DNA of 64,000 nt from Paracoccaceae bacterium (GTDB taxonomy: Bacteria > Pseudomonadota > Alphaproteobacteria > Rhodobacterales > Rhodobacteraceae), in assembly GCA_007694945.1 (NCBI GenBank), contig REER01000143.1:1-64000 (forward strand), given 5' to 3'. The notes under the pieces are model-generated. The model ran no database searches, was not told where the DNA came from, and was given only the letters and a program-made list of their open reading frames with translations. A program made the translations under genes and the position numbers. Below are positions 17,729 through 27,120 of this stretch, in pieces (position 1 is the first letter of the stretch; each line of letters begins with the position of its first letter).

Positions 17729-17763
17729 ACGGAGGCGTCGCTGCGCAGCAGCGTCGCTTCCGT
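17729..17763. terminator. Imperfect hairpin between convergent dctM and EamA gene
   Basis: ACGGAGGCGTCGCTGC and GCAGCGTCGCTTCCGT pair over 14 of 16 positions with a 3-nt loop, in the 57-bp spacer between two convergent genes. It is a plausible bidirectional terminator, without a clear U-tract. Confidence 0.55.
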
Positions 17764-17767
17764 GCCC

Positions 17768-18643
17768 TCACCGCGGCGCAACCGGCACAGGACGGCCCGC
17801 GCGGATATTCAGCCAGTTGGCCAGAAAGATCACCGCCGCACCGAGAAAGACGAACGGATCCAGCGCCTCGGCATAGAGCCACACGCCCACCAGCGCGATC
17901 ACCGGCAGGCGGAAGAACTCCATCGGCGCCACGGTCGCCGCCGGTGCCAGCCCCAATGCCGAAGACAGCGAATAATGCGCACTCAGCCCCGTCAGCCCGA
18001 CAACCACCAGCCAGCCCCAGATCGCGGGTGAGGGCCAGGTGAACCCGCCCAATTGCGCCAGTATCAGCCCGAAGAGCGTCTGCGAGGCCGTCATCCAGAA
18101 CAGCACGCAGAGGATCGGGTCATTGCGCATGATGCGCTTGGTCAGCAGCGCGTTCACGGCAAAACCCACCGCGCAGAGAATGCCCGCCAGATGCCCAGGC
18201 CCGAGCGGCTGCACGCCGGGTTGCGCCACGATCAGAATGCCCAGAAACCCCAGCCCCGCCAGCCCGAGTTGCCGCCCGGTCAGCCGCTCGCCCAAAACCA
18301 GCGGTGCCAGCAGCACGACCCAGATCGGCATGGTGAATTCCAGCGCCACAAGCTGAGACAGCGGCAGCACCATGATCCCGTAGAACCACAGGTTCTGGCC
18401 TGCGAAATGAAAGACATTGCGCGCCAGATGCAGGCCGGGGCTGGTCGGTCGCAATCGCACCGGACGCGCCAGAACGATCGCGCAGATCAGGACAAAGCCG
18501 ATGAGCGAGCGCCAGAACATCAACTCGAAGGAATCGAGCTCAGCCTGAATGGCGCGGCCGGCGATAGCCATGATCGTAAAGGACAAAATCGCCCCTACCA
18601 TCCACAGGGCCGCGCGGACAGGCTGTGCCTCGGTCTGTATCAC
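17768..18643 (-). CDS. EamA/DMT-superfamily transporter
   Basis: A 291-residue inner-membrane protein with ten hydrophobic segments arranged as two EamA repeats (about residues 12-145 and 155-285), as in drug/metabolite exporters. Visible features are IAGRAIQAELDSFELMFWRSLIGF in helix 1-2 and LEFTMPIWVVLLAPLVLGERLTGRQ, the typical end of repeat 1. Substrates of the family range widely (amino acids, metabolites, drugs), so none is assigned. It is convergent with dctM and divergent from clpB. Confidence 0.85.
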   Translation of the reverse strand: MIQTEAQPVRAALWMVGAILSFTIMAIAGRAIQAELDSFELMFWRSLIGFVLICAIVLARPVRLRPTSPGLHLARNVFHFAGQNLWFYGIMVLPLSQLVALEFTMPIWVVLLAPLVLGERLTGRQLGLAGLGFLGILIVAQPGVQPLGPGHLAGILCAVGFAVNALLTKRIMRNDPILCVLFWMTASQTLFGLILAQLGGFTWPSPAIWGWLVVVGLTGLSAHYSLSSALGLAPAATVAPMEFFRLPVIALVGVWLYAEALDPFVFLGAAVIFLANWLNIRAGRPVPVAPR

Positions 18644-18774
18644 GCGGTGCTCCCGATGATGGTGTCGCGTTGTGGTGCCCGTCCGCGATGCACCCCGTCA
18701 ATCCCTTTTCTGGCCCAATCGCGCGGAACGCTGCAGGCGCGGCCATAAATCTGCACTGGCGCATCTGTTGTCGT
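18644..18774. other. Spacer between EamA gene and the clpB promoter
   Basis: Part of the 242-bp divergent spacer. It presumably holds the minus-strand EamA promoter. No other signal was recognised. Confidence 0.3.
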
Positions 18775-18803
18775 CTTGCAACAGGGTGCTGCGCTCCCCA
18801 CAT
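18775..18803 (+). promoter_or_regulatory. Heat-shock (RpoH/sigma32-type) promoter of clpB
   Basis: CTTGCAA, 14 bp, then CCCCACAT matches the sigma32 consensus CTTGAAA-N14-CCCCATNT at 13 of 14 specified positions apart from A-to-C in the -35 and T-to-C in the -10. It lies 82 bp upstream of the clpB ATG. ClpB is a canonical RpoH target, so motif and gene agree. Confidence 0.7.
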
Positions 18804-18885
18804 GCATTGCGAGGCCTGACAGGGGGCTGTGCTGCAGGGCAGGCAGACCTCACAAAAAAGGGCGCTTCAAGAGGAGAAACAAGAG

Positions 18886-21501
18886 ATGAATCTTGAGAAA
18901 TTTACCGAGCGGGCGCGCGGTTTTCTGCAATCGGCCCAGACCATTGCGTTACGCGAAGACCATCAACGCCTGACACCCTCTCACCTGCTCAAGGCGCTGT
19001 TGGATGATGATCAGGGCATGTCCGCCAATCTGATCCGCCGCGCAGGCGGCGCGCCGGAACGGGTAGCGCAGGCCAATGATATTGCACTGGCGAAGCTATC
19101 CAAGGTCTCAGGTGGTGACGGCCAGATCTACATGGACCCGCAAACCGCCAAGGTGGTCGATCAGGCCGAACAGATCTCGCAAAAGGCCGGCGACAGCTAT
19201 GTCACGGTCGAGCGGCTGCTGACGGCGCTTGCGCTGGTGAAATCCGACGCGAAGGCGGCGCTTGATGCGGGCGCAGTCAGTGCGCAGAACCTCAACGCGG
19301 CGGTCAATGATCTGCGCAAGGGGCGCACTGCCGATAGTGCTTCGGCCGAGGAAGGTTATGACGCGCTCAAGAAATATGCCCGCGACCTGACCGAGGCCGC
19401 ACGCGAGGGCAAGATCGACCCGATCATCGGCCGGGATGAAGAAATCCGCCGCTCGATGCAGGTGCTGTCCCGCCGCACCAAGAACAACCCGGTGCTGATC
19501 GGCGAGCCCGGCGTCGGCAAGACCGCCATCGCCGAGGGCCTCGCGCTTCGCATCGTTAATGGCGATGTGCCTGAGTCCTTACGCGACAAGAAGCTGATGG
19601 CGCTCGACATGGGTGCGCTGATTGCTGGTGCCAAGTATCGCGGTGAGTTCGAGGAGCGGCTGAAGGCGATCCTCTCTGAAATCACCAGCGCAGATGGCGA
19701 GATCATTCTCTTCATCGACGAAATGCACACGCTGGTCGGCGCGGGCAAATCCGAGGGCGCGATGGATGCCGCGAACCTGATCAAGCCTGCACTGGCGCGG
19801 GGTGAGTTGCATTGCGTGGGGGCCACGACGCTCGACGAATACCGCAAGCATGTCGAGAAGGATGCTGCGCTCGCGCGGCGTTTCCAGCCGGTGATGGTCG
19901 AAGAGCCGACGGCCGAGGACACGATCTCGATCCTGCGCGGTATCAAGGAGAAATACGAGCTGCACCATGGTGTGCGCATCTCCGACTCGGCGCTGGTCGC
20001 GGCTGCGACGCTCTCGCACCGCTACATCACCGACCGTTTCCTGCCCGACAAGGCCATCGACCTGATGGACGAGGCGGCCAGCCGTCTGCGCATGGAAGTG
20101 GACAGCAAGCCTGAGGAGCTTGACGCGCTCGACCGCGACATCCTGCAAAAGCAGATCGAGGCCGAGGCGTTGCGCAAGGAAGATGACGCCGCCAGCCGCG
20201 ACCGGCTGGAGACGCTGGAGAAAGAGCTTTCGGATTTGCAGGAGCGCAGCGCCGAGATGACAGCGACCTGGCAGGCCGAGCGCGACAAGCTGGAGGAAGC
20301 GCGCCAGATCAAGGAAGAGCTGGACCGCGCCCGGATCGATCTGGAAACGGCCAAGCGGCAGGGCGATTTCGCCAACGCAGGCCGCTTGCAATATGGCGAG
20401 ATCCCGGAACTGGAGCGCAAGCTGGCCGAGGCCGAGGCGCGCGAGGCGCAGAAACTCGTGGCCGACGCCGTCCGGCCTGAACAGATCGCCGAAGTGGTCG
20501 AGCGCTGGACCGGCATCCCGACCTCGAAGATGCTCGAGGGAGAGCGCGAGAAGCTTCTGAAGATGGAAGAAGAACTGCACAAGCGCGTCGTCGGCCAGCA
20601 TACGGCGGTTCGCGCCGTGGCCAATGCCGTGCGCCGCGCGCGGGCCGGGCTCAATGACGAGAACCGGCCGCTGGGCTCCTTCCTGTTCCTCGGCCCGACC
20701 GGGGTTGGCAAGACCGAGTTGACCAAGGCGGTGGCCGAGTATCTCTTCGACGACGATCAGGCGATGGTGCGTATCGACATGTCCGAGTTCATGGAGAAAC
20801 ATGCTGTCGCCCGCCTGATCGGCGCTCCTCCGGGCTATGTAGGCTATGAGGAAGGTGGTGTGCTAACCGAGGCGGTACGGCGCCGGCCCTATCAGGTCGT
20901 TCTCTTCGACGAGGTCGAGAAGGCGCACCCGGAAGTGTTCAACGTGCTGTTGCAGGTTCTTGATGACGGGCAGTTGACCGACGGGCATGGCCGCACGGTC
21001 GATTTCAAGCAGACGCTGATCGTGCTGACCTCGAATCTCGGTTCTCAGGCGCTCTCGCGTCTGCCAGACGGGGCCGACCCGGTCCCCGCGCGCGCCGAGG
21101 TGATGGAGGCCGTACGCGCCCATTTCCGGCCCGAATTCCTTAACCGGCTTGATGAGACAATTATCTTCGACCGGCTGGGCCGCGAGGACATGGATGCGAT
21201 CGTCGATATCCAGATGGGCCGCCTGCTCAAGCGGCTGATGGCGCGCAAGATCGCGCTGGAGCTTGATGACACGGCCCGCACCTGGCTGGCCGACAAGGGC
21301 TATGACCCTGTTTACGGCGCCCGCCCGCTCAAGCGGGTGATCCAGCGATACCTGCAGGACCCGCTGGCGCAACTCCTGCTGAGCGGCGAGTTGCTGGACG
21401 GCGCGACGGTTCCGGTGACCGCCGGTGTCGATGGTCTGATCATCGGCGACCATGCTGTGGGCGGTGAGGATGACGGCCCGCGGATGAAAGTGGTGCACTG
21501 A
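18886..21501 (+). CDS. clpB: ATP-dependent disaggregase ClpB
   Basis: Hexameric AAA+ chaperone that, with DnaK, pulls polypeptides out of aggregates after heat stress. The 871 residues contain the N-domain (1-145), AAA-1 with [13 protein letters not shown] and [12 protein letters not shown], the long coiled-coil middle domain (about 400-525, ending near [22 protein letters not shown]) that separates ClpB from ClpA/ClpC, AAA-2 with [13 protein letters not shown] and [14 protein letters not shown], and the C-terminal oligomerisation domain. The ATG at 18886 follows the ribosome site gaggagaaac. The track start adds 19 non-family residues. It carries a heat-shock-type promoter and is monocistronic. 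Confidence 0.98.
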   Translation: MNLEKFTERARGFLQSAQTIALREDHQRLTPSHLLKALLDDDQGMSANLIRRAGGAPERVAQANDIALAKLSKVSGGDGQIYMDPQTAKVVDQAEQISQKAGDSYVTVERLLTALALVKSDAKAALDAGAVSAQNLNAAVNDLRKGRTADSASAEEGYDALKKYARDLTEAAREGKIDPIIGRDEEIRRSMQVLSRRTKNNPVLIGEPGVGKTAIAEGLALRIVNGDVPESLRDKKLMALDMGALIAGAKYRGEFEERLKAILSEITSADGEIILFIDEMHTLVGAGKSEGAMDAANLIKPALARGELHCVGATTLDEYRKHVEKDAALARRFQPVMVEEPTAEDTISILRGIKEKYELHHGVRISDSALVAAATLSHRYITDRFLPDKAIDLMDEAASRLRMEVDSKPEELDALDRDILQKQIEAEALRKEDDAASRDRLETLEKELSDLQERSAEMTATWQAERDKLEEARQIKEELDRARIDLETAKRQGDFANAGRLQYGEIPELERKLAEAEAREAQKLVADAVRPEQIAEVVERWTGIPTSKMLEGEREKLLKMEEELHKRVVGQHTAVRAVANAVRRARAGLNDENRPLGSFLFLGPTGVGKTELTKAVAEYLFDDDQAMVRIDMSEFMEKHAVARLIGAPPGYVGYEEGGVLTEAVRRRPYQVVLFDEVEKAHPEVFNVLLQVLDDGQLTDGHGRTVDFKQTLIVLTSNLGSQALSRLPDGADPVPARAEVMEAVRAHFRPEFLNRLDETIIFDRLGREDMDAIVDIQMGRLLKRLMARKIALELDDTARTWLADKGYDPVYGARPLKRVIQRYLQDPLAQLLLSGELLDGATVPVTAGVDGLIIGDHAVGGEDDGPRMKVVH

Positions 21502-21516
21502 GAATTGAACACCTCA

Positions 21517-21551
21517 GCAGGAGGGGACGCGCGAAACGCACCCCCTCCTGC
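21517..21551 (+). terminator. Intrinsic terminator of clpB
   Basis: GCAGGAGGGG pairs perfectly with CCCCTCCTGC across a 15-nt loop that itself contains GCG...CGC. It begins 16 bp after the clpB stop. Confidence 0.65.
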
Positions 21552-21867
21552 AAGGCTTCAAGCTTCCGCAGGAATACAAGACACACCCCGATGTCGCATC
21601 GGAAACCTTCCTATGCATGCCGAAAAGGGTTCAGCCCTACGGCAAGGGTGTTTAAAGACGTTTTCAAAGGGTGGCGACGCGATGCGCCGCCCCCCTTTTA
21701 GACTCTCAAGCTAACTCCTTTGCCTTCGTGTGCCCCCGCGGGCATCCCTTTCTCCAAAAGAAGGAGCGGGGCACCCGCGCGCCAGTATCGCTCCTGCGAC
21801 CACATGTGGCGCTTGAACGGGTCGTGCGCAGCGACTAGCTTGCGCCTCGTGCAGACAGGAGCAGGTG
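21552..21867. other. 316-bp clpB-ctaA spacer with two further hairpins
   Basis: No gene is recognised. An imperfect hairpin AAAGGGTGGCG...CGCC..CCCTTT (21666-21698) followed by TTTTA may be a second clpB terminator. A second structure, GTGCCCC...GGGGCAC with an inner CTCC...GGAG (21730-21774), lies about 95 bp before ctaA and could be part of its leader. Neither matches a riboswitch class I know. Confidence 0.4.
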
Positions 21868-23022
21868 ATGGCCAAACAGCGCGCGATTTTCGAGGAGGTG
21901 GGTCAGAAGGATAAACGCGCCTCCGCGCCGAAAGGTGGCGTCATCGACGGCACCCGCAAGGGTACCCGCAAGGCGATACGCCTCTGGCTCCTGGCGCTCT
22001 TCGCACTGGTCTGTGTCATGATCGTGGTCGGGGGCATGACACGGCTGACCGATAGCGGGCTCTCGATCACCGAATGGCGCCCCGTTACCGGGGCCATACC
22101 GCCCTATACCGCCGAGATGTGGGCAGAGGAGTTCGAGAAATACCGCCAGATCGACCAGTATCACCTCATCAATCGTGGCATGACGCTGGACGAGTTCAAG
22201 ATCATCTACTGGTGGGAATGGGGCCATCGGCAGCTTGGCCGCGTGATCGGCCTGGTCTGGGGGCTGGGCTTTCTGTTTTTCTGGCTCACCAGGCGCATCC
22301 CCAAGGGCTGGACCCCGCGCCTCTTGCTGCTGGGCGGTCTGGGGGGGGTGCAGGGCGCGATTGGCTGGTGGATGGTGGCCTCGGGCCTGACCGAAGGCAT
22401 GATCGCGGTCGCCTCCTATCGGCTGGCCGTGCATCTGGGGCTGGCCTTCGTGATCCTCGGGTTGATCGCCTGGTATGCCTTCCTGCTCAACCGCCCCGAG
22501 GCCGAGCTGCTTGCCGCCCGACGCGCGCGCGAGGGCAAGTTGTTCTCTATGTCAACCGGGCTCATGCATTTCGCCTTTCTGCAGATCCTGCTGGGTGCGC
22601 TTGTGGCAGGCATAGACGCCGGGCGCGGCTATACCGACTGGCCGCTGATGAATGGCGTCTTCATCCCGCCCGAATTATTCGCCATGCAGCCGTTCTGGAC
22701 CAATTTCTTCGAGAACCCGGCCACGACGCAATTCATCCACCGCAAGGCGGGCTATCTGCTGGCCGTGTTCGCGCTCATCGTCTGGTGGCGCGGGCGCAAG
22801 TCCAGCCATTCGGCGACCCGTGCGGCTTTCAATACGATGATCGTCGTGATGGCCGCACAAATCGCGCTGGGGATCGTGACCGTGCTCTACGGCGCGCCCT
22901 GGCAATTGGGCATCGCGCATCAGGCGACGGCGGTGCTGCTCTGGGTGCTAATCATCCGCGCGCGCCATCTTGCCCAATATCCGCGCTTCGACACATTGCG
23001 CCCACAAGGAGCCAAGGCATGA
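21868..23022 (+). CDS. ctaA: Heme A synthase (COX15/CtaA family)
   Basis: Membrane enzyme that oxidises the C8 methyl of heme O to make heme A for aa3-type cytochrome oxidase. The 384 residues show about eight hydrophobic helices and the type-2 (proteobacterial COX15-like) features: MTRLTDSGLSITEWRPVTGAIPP, EFKIIYWWEWGHRQLGRVIG with a heme-ligand His, LGALVAGIDAGRGYTDWPLMNG, TTQFIHRKAGYLLAVFALIVWW, and the late GIAHQATAVLLW. I prefer the ATG at 21868, with aggagcagg upstream, over the adjacent GTG at 21865. Its stop overlaps the next gene by 4 bp (ATGA). Confidence 0.95.
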   Translation: MAKQRAIFEEVGQKDKRASAPKGGVIDGTRKGTRKAIRLWLLALFALVCVMIVVGGMTRLTDSGLSITEWRPVTGAIPPYTAEMWAEEFEKYRQIDQYHLINRGMTLDEFKIIYWWEWGHRQLGRVIGLVWGLGFLFFWLTRRIPKGWTPRLLLLGGLGGVQGAIGWWMVASGLTEGMIAVASYRLAVHLGLAFVILGLIAWYAFLLNRPEAELLAARRAREGKLFSMSTGLMHFAFLQILLGALVAGIDAGRGYTDWPLMNGVFIPPELFAMQPFWTNFFENPATTQFIHRKAGYLLAVFALIVWWRGRKSSHSATRAAFNTMIVVMAAQIALGIVTVLYGAPWQLGIAHQATAVLLWVLIIRARHLAQYPRFDTLRPQGAKA

Positions 23023-24488
23023 TTGCTTATTCCGAACTGATGGCCTTCCAGCGCCAGACCGAAGCCCTTGCCGAGATCATGGGGCGCATGGGCTGGGACG
23101 CGCGGACGGTCATGCCGCGCGGCGCGAATGCGCAGCGGTCCGAAGAAATGGCCGCGCTCGAAGAAGTGCTGCACGCGCGGCGTACCGACCCGCGCATCGG
23201 CGACTGGTTGGAGGCCGCCGAGGCGACAGATGACGTGGCCGCGGCCAATCTGCGCGAATTGCGCCGTGATTATCGGCGCAATTCGCGCGTTCCCGCGCGA
23301 CTGGCTTCCGAGCTTGCCCGTCTTGCACCCCTGTCGCAAGCCGCGTGGGAAGAGGCGCGGCTCGCTGGCGATGTCGTCGCATTCCTGCCCTGGCTGAAGC
23401 AGATGATCGCGCTGCGCCGCGAAGAGGGGCAGGCCATCGCCGATGGTGGGGACCCCTATGACGCGCTGATGGCCGATTACGAGCCCGAGACGGATTCCGA
23501 GACGGTCGCGGCCACCTTTGCACGGATGCGCCCGCGGCTTGTGGCGTTGCGCGAGGCCGTACTTGGGGCCGACGCCCCCGCCGCGCTGACCGGGCATTTC
23601 CCGCAGGAGGGGCAATTGCGCGTGTCGCGTCGTCTGGCCGAGCATTTCGGCTATGACTTTACGCGCGGGCGGATTGACCTTGCTGTGCATCCTTTCTCCT
23701 CAGGTTCGGGAACGGATGTGCGCATCACGACGCGTGTCAACGTCGAAGAACCTTTCAACTGCTTCTATTCCACCATCCATGAGGTGGGTCACGCTGCCTA
23801 TGAGCAGGGCGTTGCGGCGGATCATCTGCTGACGCCAATTGGGCGCGGAGTGTCGATGGGGGTGCACGAGAGTCAGAGCCGCATCTATGAAAACCAGCTT
23901 GGCCGCTCGCGGGCTTTCACGCGCTGGCTGTATGAGGCCATGGTACAGGAATTCGGCGGGCTTAGCGTGAAGGATGCCGAAGCGTTCTACGCCGCTGTGA
24001 ACCGGGTCAATCGCGGGTATATCCGGACCGAGGCCGATGAGGTGCAGTATAATCTGCACATCATGCTGCGTTTCGATCTGGAGCGCGCGCTGATGCGCGG
24101 CCAGCTTGAGGCCGAGGATCTGGAAGAGGCCTGGAACACCCGCTTCAAGCAGGATTTCGGCTATCCGGTCGATCAGCCCGCGCATGGCGTGTTGCAGGAT
24201 GTGCATTGGTCGGTGGGGCTGTTCGGCTATTTCCCGACCTATGCGCTGGGCAATATCTACGCGGGATGCCTGCACAAATCGCTGCGCGCTGATCTGCCCG
24301 AGCTTGATGCGCAGCTTGCCGAGGGGGATACTTCGGCCGCGACAAGTTGGCTCAACGAGAAGCTGCAGCGTTTCGGGGCCATGCGCTTGCCGCGCGCGAC
24401 CATTGCGGCAGCCTGCGGGTTCGAGCCGGATGAGGCGCCGCTGATCGAGTATCTGGAAGGCAAGTTTTCCGAGCTTTACAGGCTCTGA
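23019..24488 (+). CDS. M32-family metallocarboxypeptidase (Taq carboxypeptidase)
   Basis: A 489-residue cytoplasmic zinc carboxypeptidase releasing C-terminal residues from peptides. The active-site HEVGH motif sits in STIHEVGHAAYEQG. The M32-typical HESQSRIYENQLGRS, RTEADEVQYNLHIMLRFDLERAL and GYFPTYALGNIYAG follow. The long upstream extension in the ORF track is the out-of-frame shadow of ctaA; the real ATG at 23019 gives a 4-bp overlap with ctaA, implying translational coupling. The functional link between heme A synthesis and this peptidase is not obvious. The pairing may only reflect genome compaction. Confidence 0.94.
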   Translation: MIAYSELMAFQRQTEALAEIMGRMGWDARTVMPRGANAQRSEEMAALEEVLHARRTDPRIGDWLEAAEATDDVAAANLRELRRDYRRNSRVPARLASELARLAPLSQAAWEEARLAGDVVAFLPWLKQMIALRREEGQAIADGGDPYDALMADYEPETDSETVAATFARMRPRLVALREAVLGADAPAALTGHFPQEGQLRVSRRLAEHFGYDFTRGRIDLAVHPFSSGSGTDVRITTRVNVEEPFNCFYSTIHEVGHAAYEQGVAADHLLTPIGRGVSMGVHESQSRIYENQLGRSRAFTRWLYEAMVQEFGGLSVKDAEAFYAAVNRVNRGYIRTEADEVQYNLHIMLRFDLERALMRGQLEAEDLEEAWNTRFKQDFGYPVDQPAHGVLQDVHWSVGLFGYFPTYALGNIYAGCLHKSLRADLPELDAQLAEGDTSAATSWLNEKLQRFGAMRLPRATIAAACGFEPDEAPLIEYLEGKFSELYRL

Positions 24489-24551
24489 GGGAGGCCTGGC
24501 CAGGTGGGTATGCCTCGCAAGAGGTAGCCTCTCTGATCCCGGGTGATCCGC
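24489..24551. other. 63-bp convergent spacer with small hairpin
   Basis: Between two convergent genes. It contains GCCTC-GCAA-GAGG-type and CTGGCCAG short inverted repeats (about 24490-24525), which may terminate both transcripts. There is no strong U-tract. Confidence 0.35.
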
Positions 24552-25883
24552 TCAATTGAGCCGCGGCAGATGCAAGACAGCCCGCAGCCCTCCCAGAGCA
24601 TCACTCTGCTCCAACCGCAGACTGCCACCATGGCCCCGCATGACTTCGGAAACAATCGCCAGACCCAGCCCGACCCCGCCATCCGCTGCATTGCGCGAAT
24701 CATCCAGCCGCACGAAAGGCTCGACTGCGCGAGAACGGTCGTCCGGCGCGATCCCTGGTCCGTCATCCTCGACCGCGATTTCGCGGGCGTCTGGCGCGCA
24801 GGTCAGGCTGACCGATGCTGTCTTGCCATGGTGAAGCGCGTTGCTGATCAGATTGTCAAGCGCACGGGTCAACTGCCCGGGTTGAACAGCTTGGGGACAG
24901 GGATGATCCGGACAGGCCGAAAGCGTGATCGGATGGCCGGTGGAGCGGTAGCGCTCGACCAGTTCGCGCACCAGTTCGGCCAGATCGACATCTGCCAGCG
25001 GCTCACCGATCTGACCTCGCGTATAGTCAAGAAATCCATCCAGCCGCGCTTCCAGATCGTCGATCTCGGCCTCAAGAGCGGCACGATCCTCGTTGTCTTC
25101 GGTCATCGACAAGATCAGCCGCATCCGAGTCAGTGGCGTGCGCATGTCATGGCTCACGCCCGAGAGCATGATGCGTTGCTGCACGCGCTGCCGCTCCAGC
25201 CGGTTGCGCATGTCGAGAAAGGCCTGGCCGGCGACGCGCATCTCGCGCGCGCCTGAAGCGCGAAAGAGCAGATTTTCACCGCGACCATAGGCTTCCGCCG
25301 CTGCTCCAAGCCGTCGGATCGGCCGGATTTGCAGCCGCAGGAACTGAAAGGCGATCAAGGTCATTACGACCGAGGCGAGGAACACGATGACCAGAAGCTG
25401 ATGCGGATTGGATGCCGCGACCAACCTGCGCGGAAGCGTCAGCGCCATCAGCCCGTGGCGCGTCTCAAGCCATATGCGCACCTGCCCATCGGCATGGACC
25501 AAATCGGCCATCCGGAAGCGTGGAATCTCCTCCTGCAGGACGCGGATGATCTCATGGCCGGCCAGATCTGTGCGCGCGACCTGGGGGGTCGCGAAAGCAG
25601 GTGGGGATTGCGAAACCTCGATTTCGATTCCGAGATGCTCGATCAGATCGTCAAAATCTGCCAGCACGGCTTCGGGTGTGTCGCTGGCCTCGATGCGATC
25701 CGACAGGAAGCGGATGTCGCGCAAGATATTGGTGGTCATCTGCGCTGTAACGCGTTCGTAATGGCGCTGGATGAAGACGATCGAGAGCACGATCTGGATG
25801 ACAATGACCGGCATGATCAGGATCAGGACCGCGCGCCCGTAGAAGCTGGCCGGAAAGAGGGTCTTGAGCGAAAGCCTGCGCAT
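24552..25883 (-). CDS. Orphan EnvZ-like sensor histidine kinase
   Basis: A 443-residue inner-membrane two-component kinase. An N-terminal helix (about residues 15-37) and a second near 165-190 flank a ~125-residue periplasmic sensor. A HAMP-like segment follows (RLQIRPIRRLGAAAEAYGRG), then the H-box GVSHDMRTPLTRMRL, N-box NLISNALHHG, G1 VEDDGPGIAPDD and G2 GVGLGLAIV. The overall layout is EnvZ-type. The track's longer start runs into the 25.9-kb inverted repeat, so I start at 25883 (MRRLSLKTLF). No response regulator is adjacent on either side, so its partner must be encoded elsewhere. Confidence 0.9.
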   Translation of the reverse strand: MRRLSLKTLFPASFYGRAVLILIMPVIVIQIVLSIVFIQRHYERVTAQMTTNILRDIRFLSDRIEASDTPEAVLADFDDLIEHLGIEIEVSQSPPAFATPQVARTDLAGHEIIRVLQEEIPRFRMADLVHADGQVRIWLETRHGLMALTLPRRLVAASNPHQLLVIVFLASVVMTLIAFQFLRLQIRPIRRLGAAAEAYGRGENLLFRASGAREMRVAGQAFLDMRNRLERQRVQQRIMLSGVSHDMRTPLTRMRLILSMTEDNEDRAALEAEIDDLEARLDGFLDYTRGQIGEPLADVDLAELVRELVERYRSTGHPITLSACPDHPCPQAVQPGQLTRALDNLISNALHHGKTASVSLTCAPDAREIAVEDDGPGIAPDDRSRAVEPFVRLDDSRNAADGGVGLGLAIVSEVMRGHGGSLRLEQSDALGGLRAVLHLPRLN

Positions 25884-25932
25884 GATCCGGGAGTCTAGGG
25901 GCAGTCGGGCGTCCCGACAAGCCGCGTTGCGC

Positions 25933-26019
25933 GCGTCCCCGCCCTGCCACCCGCCCGTCGGTGCCGTGCCCTTGCGAGCACGGCCCCTCGCGCCGCGGCG
26001 GGTGGCAGTGCGGGGACGC
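25933..26019. repeat. Long near-perfect inverted repeat in divergent spacer
   Basis: Left arm 25933-25955 and right arm 25997-26019 are 23 bp each with a single mismatch. An inner perfect 7-bp stem, GCCGTGC/GCACGGC (25963-25969/25978-25984), sits inside the 41-nt loop. It occupies half of the 184-bp spacer between the divergent sensor kinase and MBL genes. It could be a mobile palindromic repeat, a structured leader or a protein-binding site. Confidence 0.8.
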
Positions 26020-26067
26020 CAGTCGTGAGGGCTTTTCGGCACCGTCGCAAGGGGATAGGCTGCGCTG

Positions 26068-26952
26068 ATGAAAGCGTCGCACCAACTTGAAACAGACCTT
26101 CGTGTCATCTGCGCGCCCAACCCGTCACCCATGACCGGCGAGGGGACGAATAGCTATATTCTGGGACGCAATCAACTGGTGGTGATTGACCCCGGCCCCG
26201 TGGATGCTGACCATCTTTCGGCCTTGCGCGCGGCCATTGGCGGATTGCCGGTCGAGGCGATCCTTGTCACCCATGCCCATCGCGACCACTCGCCGCTGGC
26301 GCGACAACTGTCGCAGGACACGAGTGCACCGGTGCTTGCCTTCGGGGATGCGTTTGCTGGTCGGTCCGAGCAGATGGCAAGACTGGCGGAGCTGGGCCTT
26401 TCCGGCGGTGGCGAAGGCGTGGACACAGGGTTTGCGCCTGATCGCTGCCTTGGTGATGGCGAGTCGCTGCATCTGGACGGCGACGAGATTCGCGCGCTCT
26501 GGACGCCGGGGCATTTCGGCAATCATCTCTGTTTCGCTTGGCGGGGTGCGGTGTTCAGCGGTGACCATGTCATGGCGTGGTCCAGCACCTTTATCTCACC
26601 GCCTGATGGCGATATCGGCGCCTATATGCGTTCGCTGGATCGTCTCGATGCCGAAGAGGCGCGGGTGCTTTATCCGGGACATGGCGCAGCCGTACACGAC
26701 CCTGCGACCCGCATCTTGGAGTTGCGCAGCCACAGGCTGGCGCGTGAAGCTGCCATTCTCGGGGCGCTGGCAGACGGACCGCAGCAGATCGGTGGGCTGG
26801 TCAGGATCATTTACACGGATACGCCTGTCGCCATGCATGGCGCGGCGGCGCGCAATGTTTTTGCGCATCTCATAGATCTCGAAGCGCGCGGTCTGGTGGT
26901 GGCGGAACCGGAACTGGGGTTCGAGGCGCGTTACCGTCTGGCCACGGGTTGA
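26068..26952 (+). CDS. MBL-fold metallohydrolase (LACTB2-like)
   Basis: A 294-residue metallo-beta-lactamase-fold hydrolase. The metal-binding motif THAHRDHSPLA is intact, with GHFGNHLCF, the bridging-Asp region FSGDHVMAW and YPGHGAAVHD completing the ligand set. A C-terminal winged-helix-like tail (about residues 215-290) is typical of the LACTB2/RNase-like MBL subgroup. The physiological substrate is unknown; LACTB2 relatives include RNases and thioester hydrolases. It is divergent from the sensor kinase and followed by a strong terminator. Confidence 0.88.
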   Translation: MKASHQLETDLRVICAPNPSPMTGEGTNSYILGRNQLVVIDPGPVDADHLSALRAAIGGLPVEAILVTHAHRDHSPLARQLSQDTSAPVLAFGDAFAGRSEQMARLAELGLSGGGEGVDTGFAPDRCLGDGESLHLDGDEIRALWTPGHFGNHLCFAWRGAVFSGDHVMAWSSTFISPPDGDIGAYMRSLDRLDAEEARVLYPGHGAAVHDPATRILELRSHRLAREAAILGALADGPQQIGGLVRIIYTDTPVAMHGAAARNVFAHLIDLEARGLVVAEPELGFEARYRLATG

Positions 26953-26984
26953 TGGAAGTGATGTGCGCGACCCATCTACAAACA

Positions 26985-27018
26985 GGGGGCCGATGCGAAG
27001 CATCGGTCCCCCGCTTTT
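26985..27018 (+). terminator. Intrinsic terminator of the MBL gene
   Basis: GGGGGCCGATGC-GAA-GCATCGGTCCCCC forms a 12-bp stem with one bulged T and a GAA loop, followed by GCTTTTA. It lies 33 bp after the stop codon. Confidence 0.8.
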
Positions 27019-27120
27019 AAAATGCATGGATCGTAGCGTTGGTCGCATTGACCTGCATTACTTACATTCGCGCTACCAAAAGCGCACCAGCAGTGACCCG
27101 CTGTCGCGCTTATCCGGCAG

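Noticed and set aside
22074-23018. 315-codon extension of the M32 peptidase ORF
   Set aside because: It is an alternative-frame shadow of ctaA; the real start is the coupled ATG at 23019.
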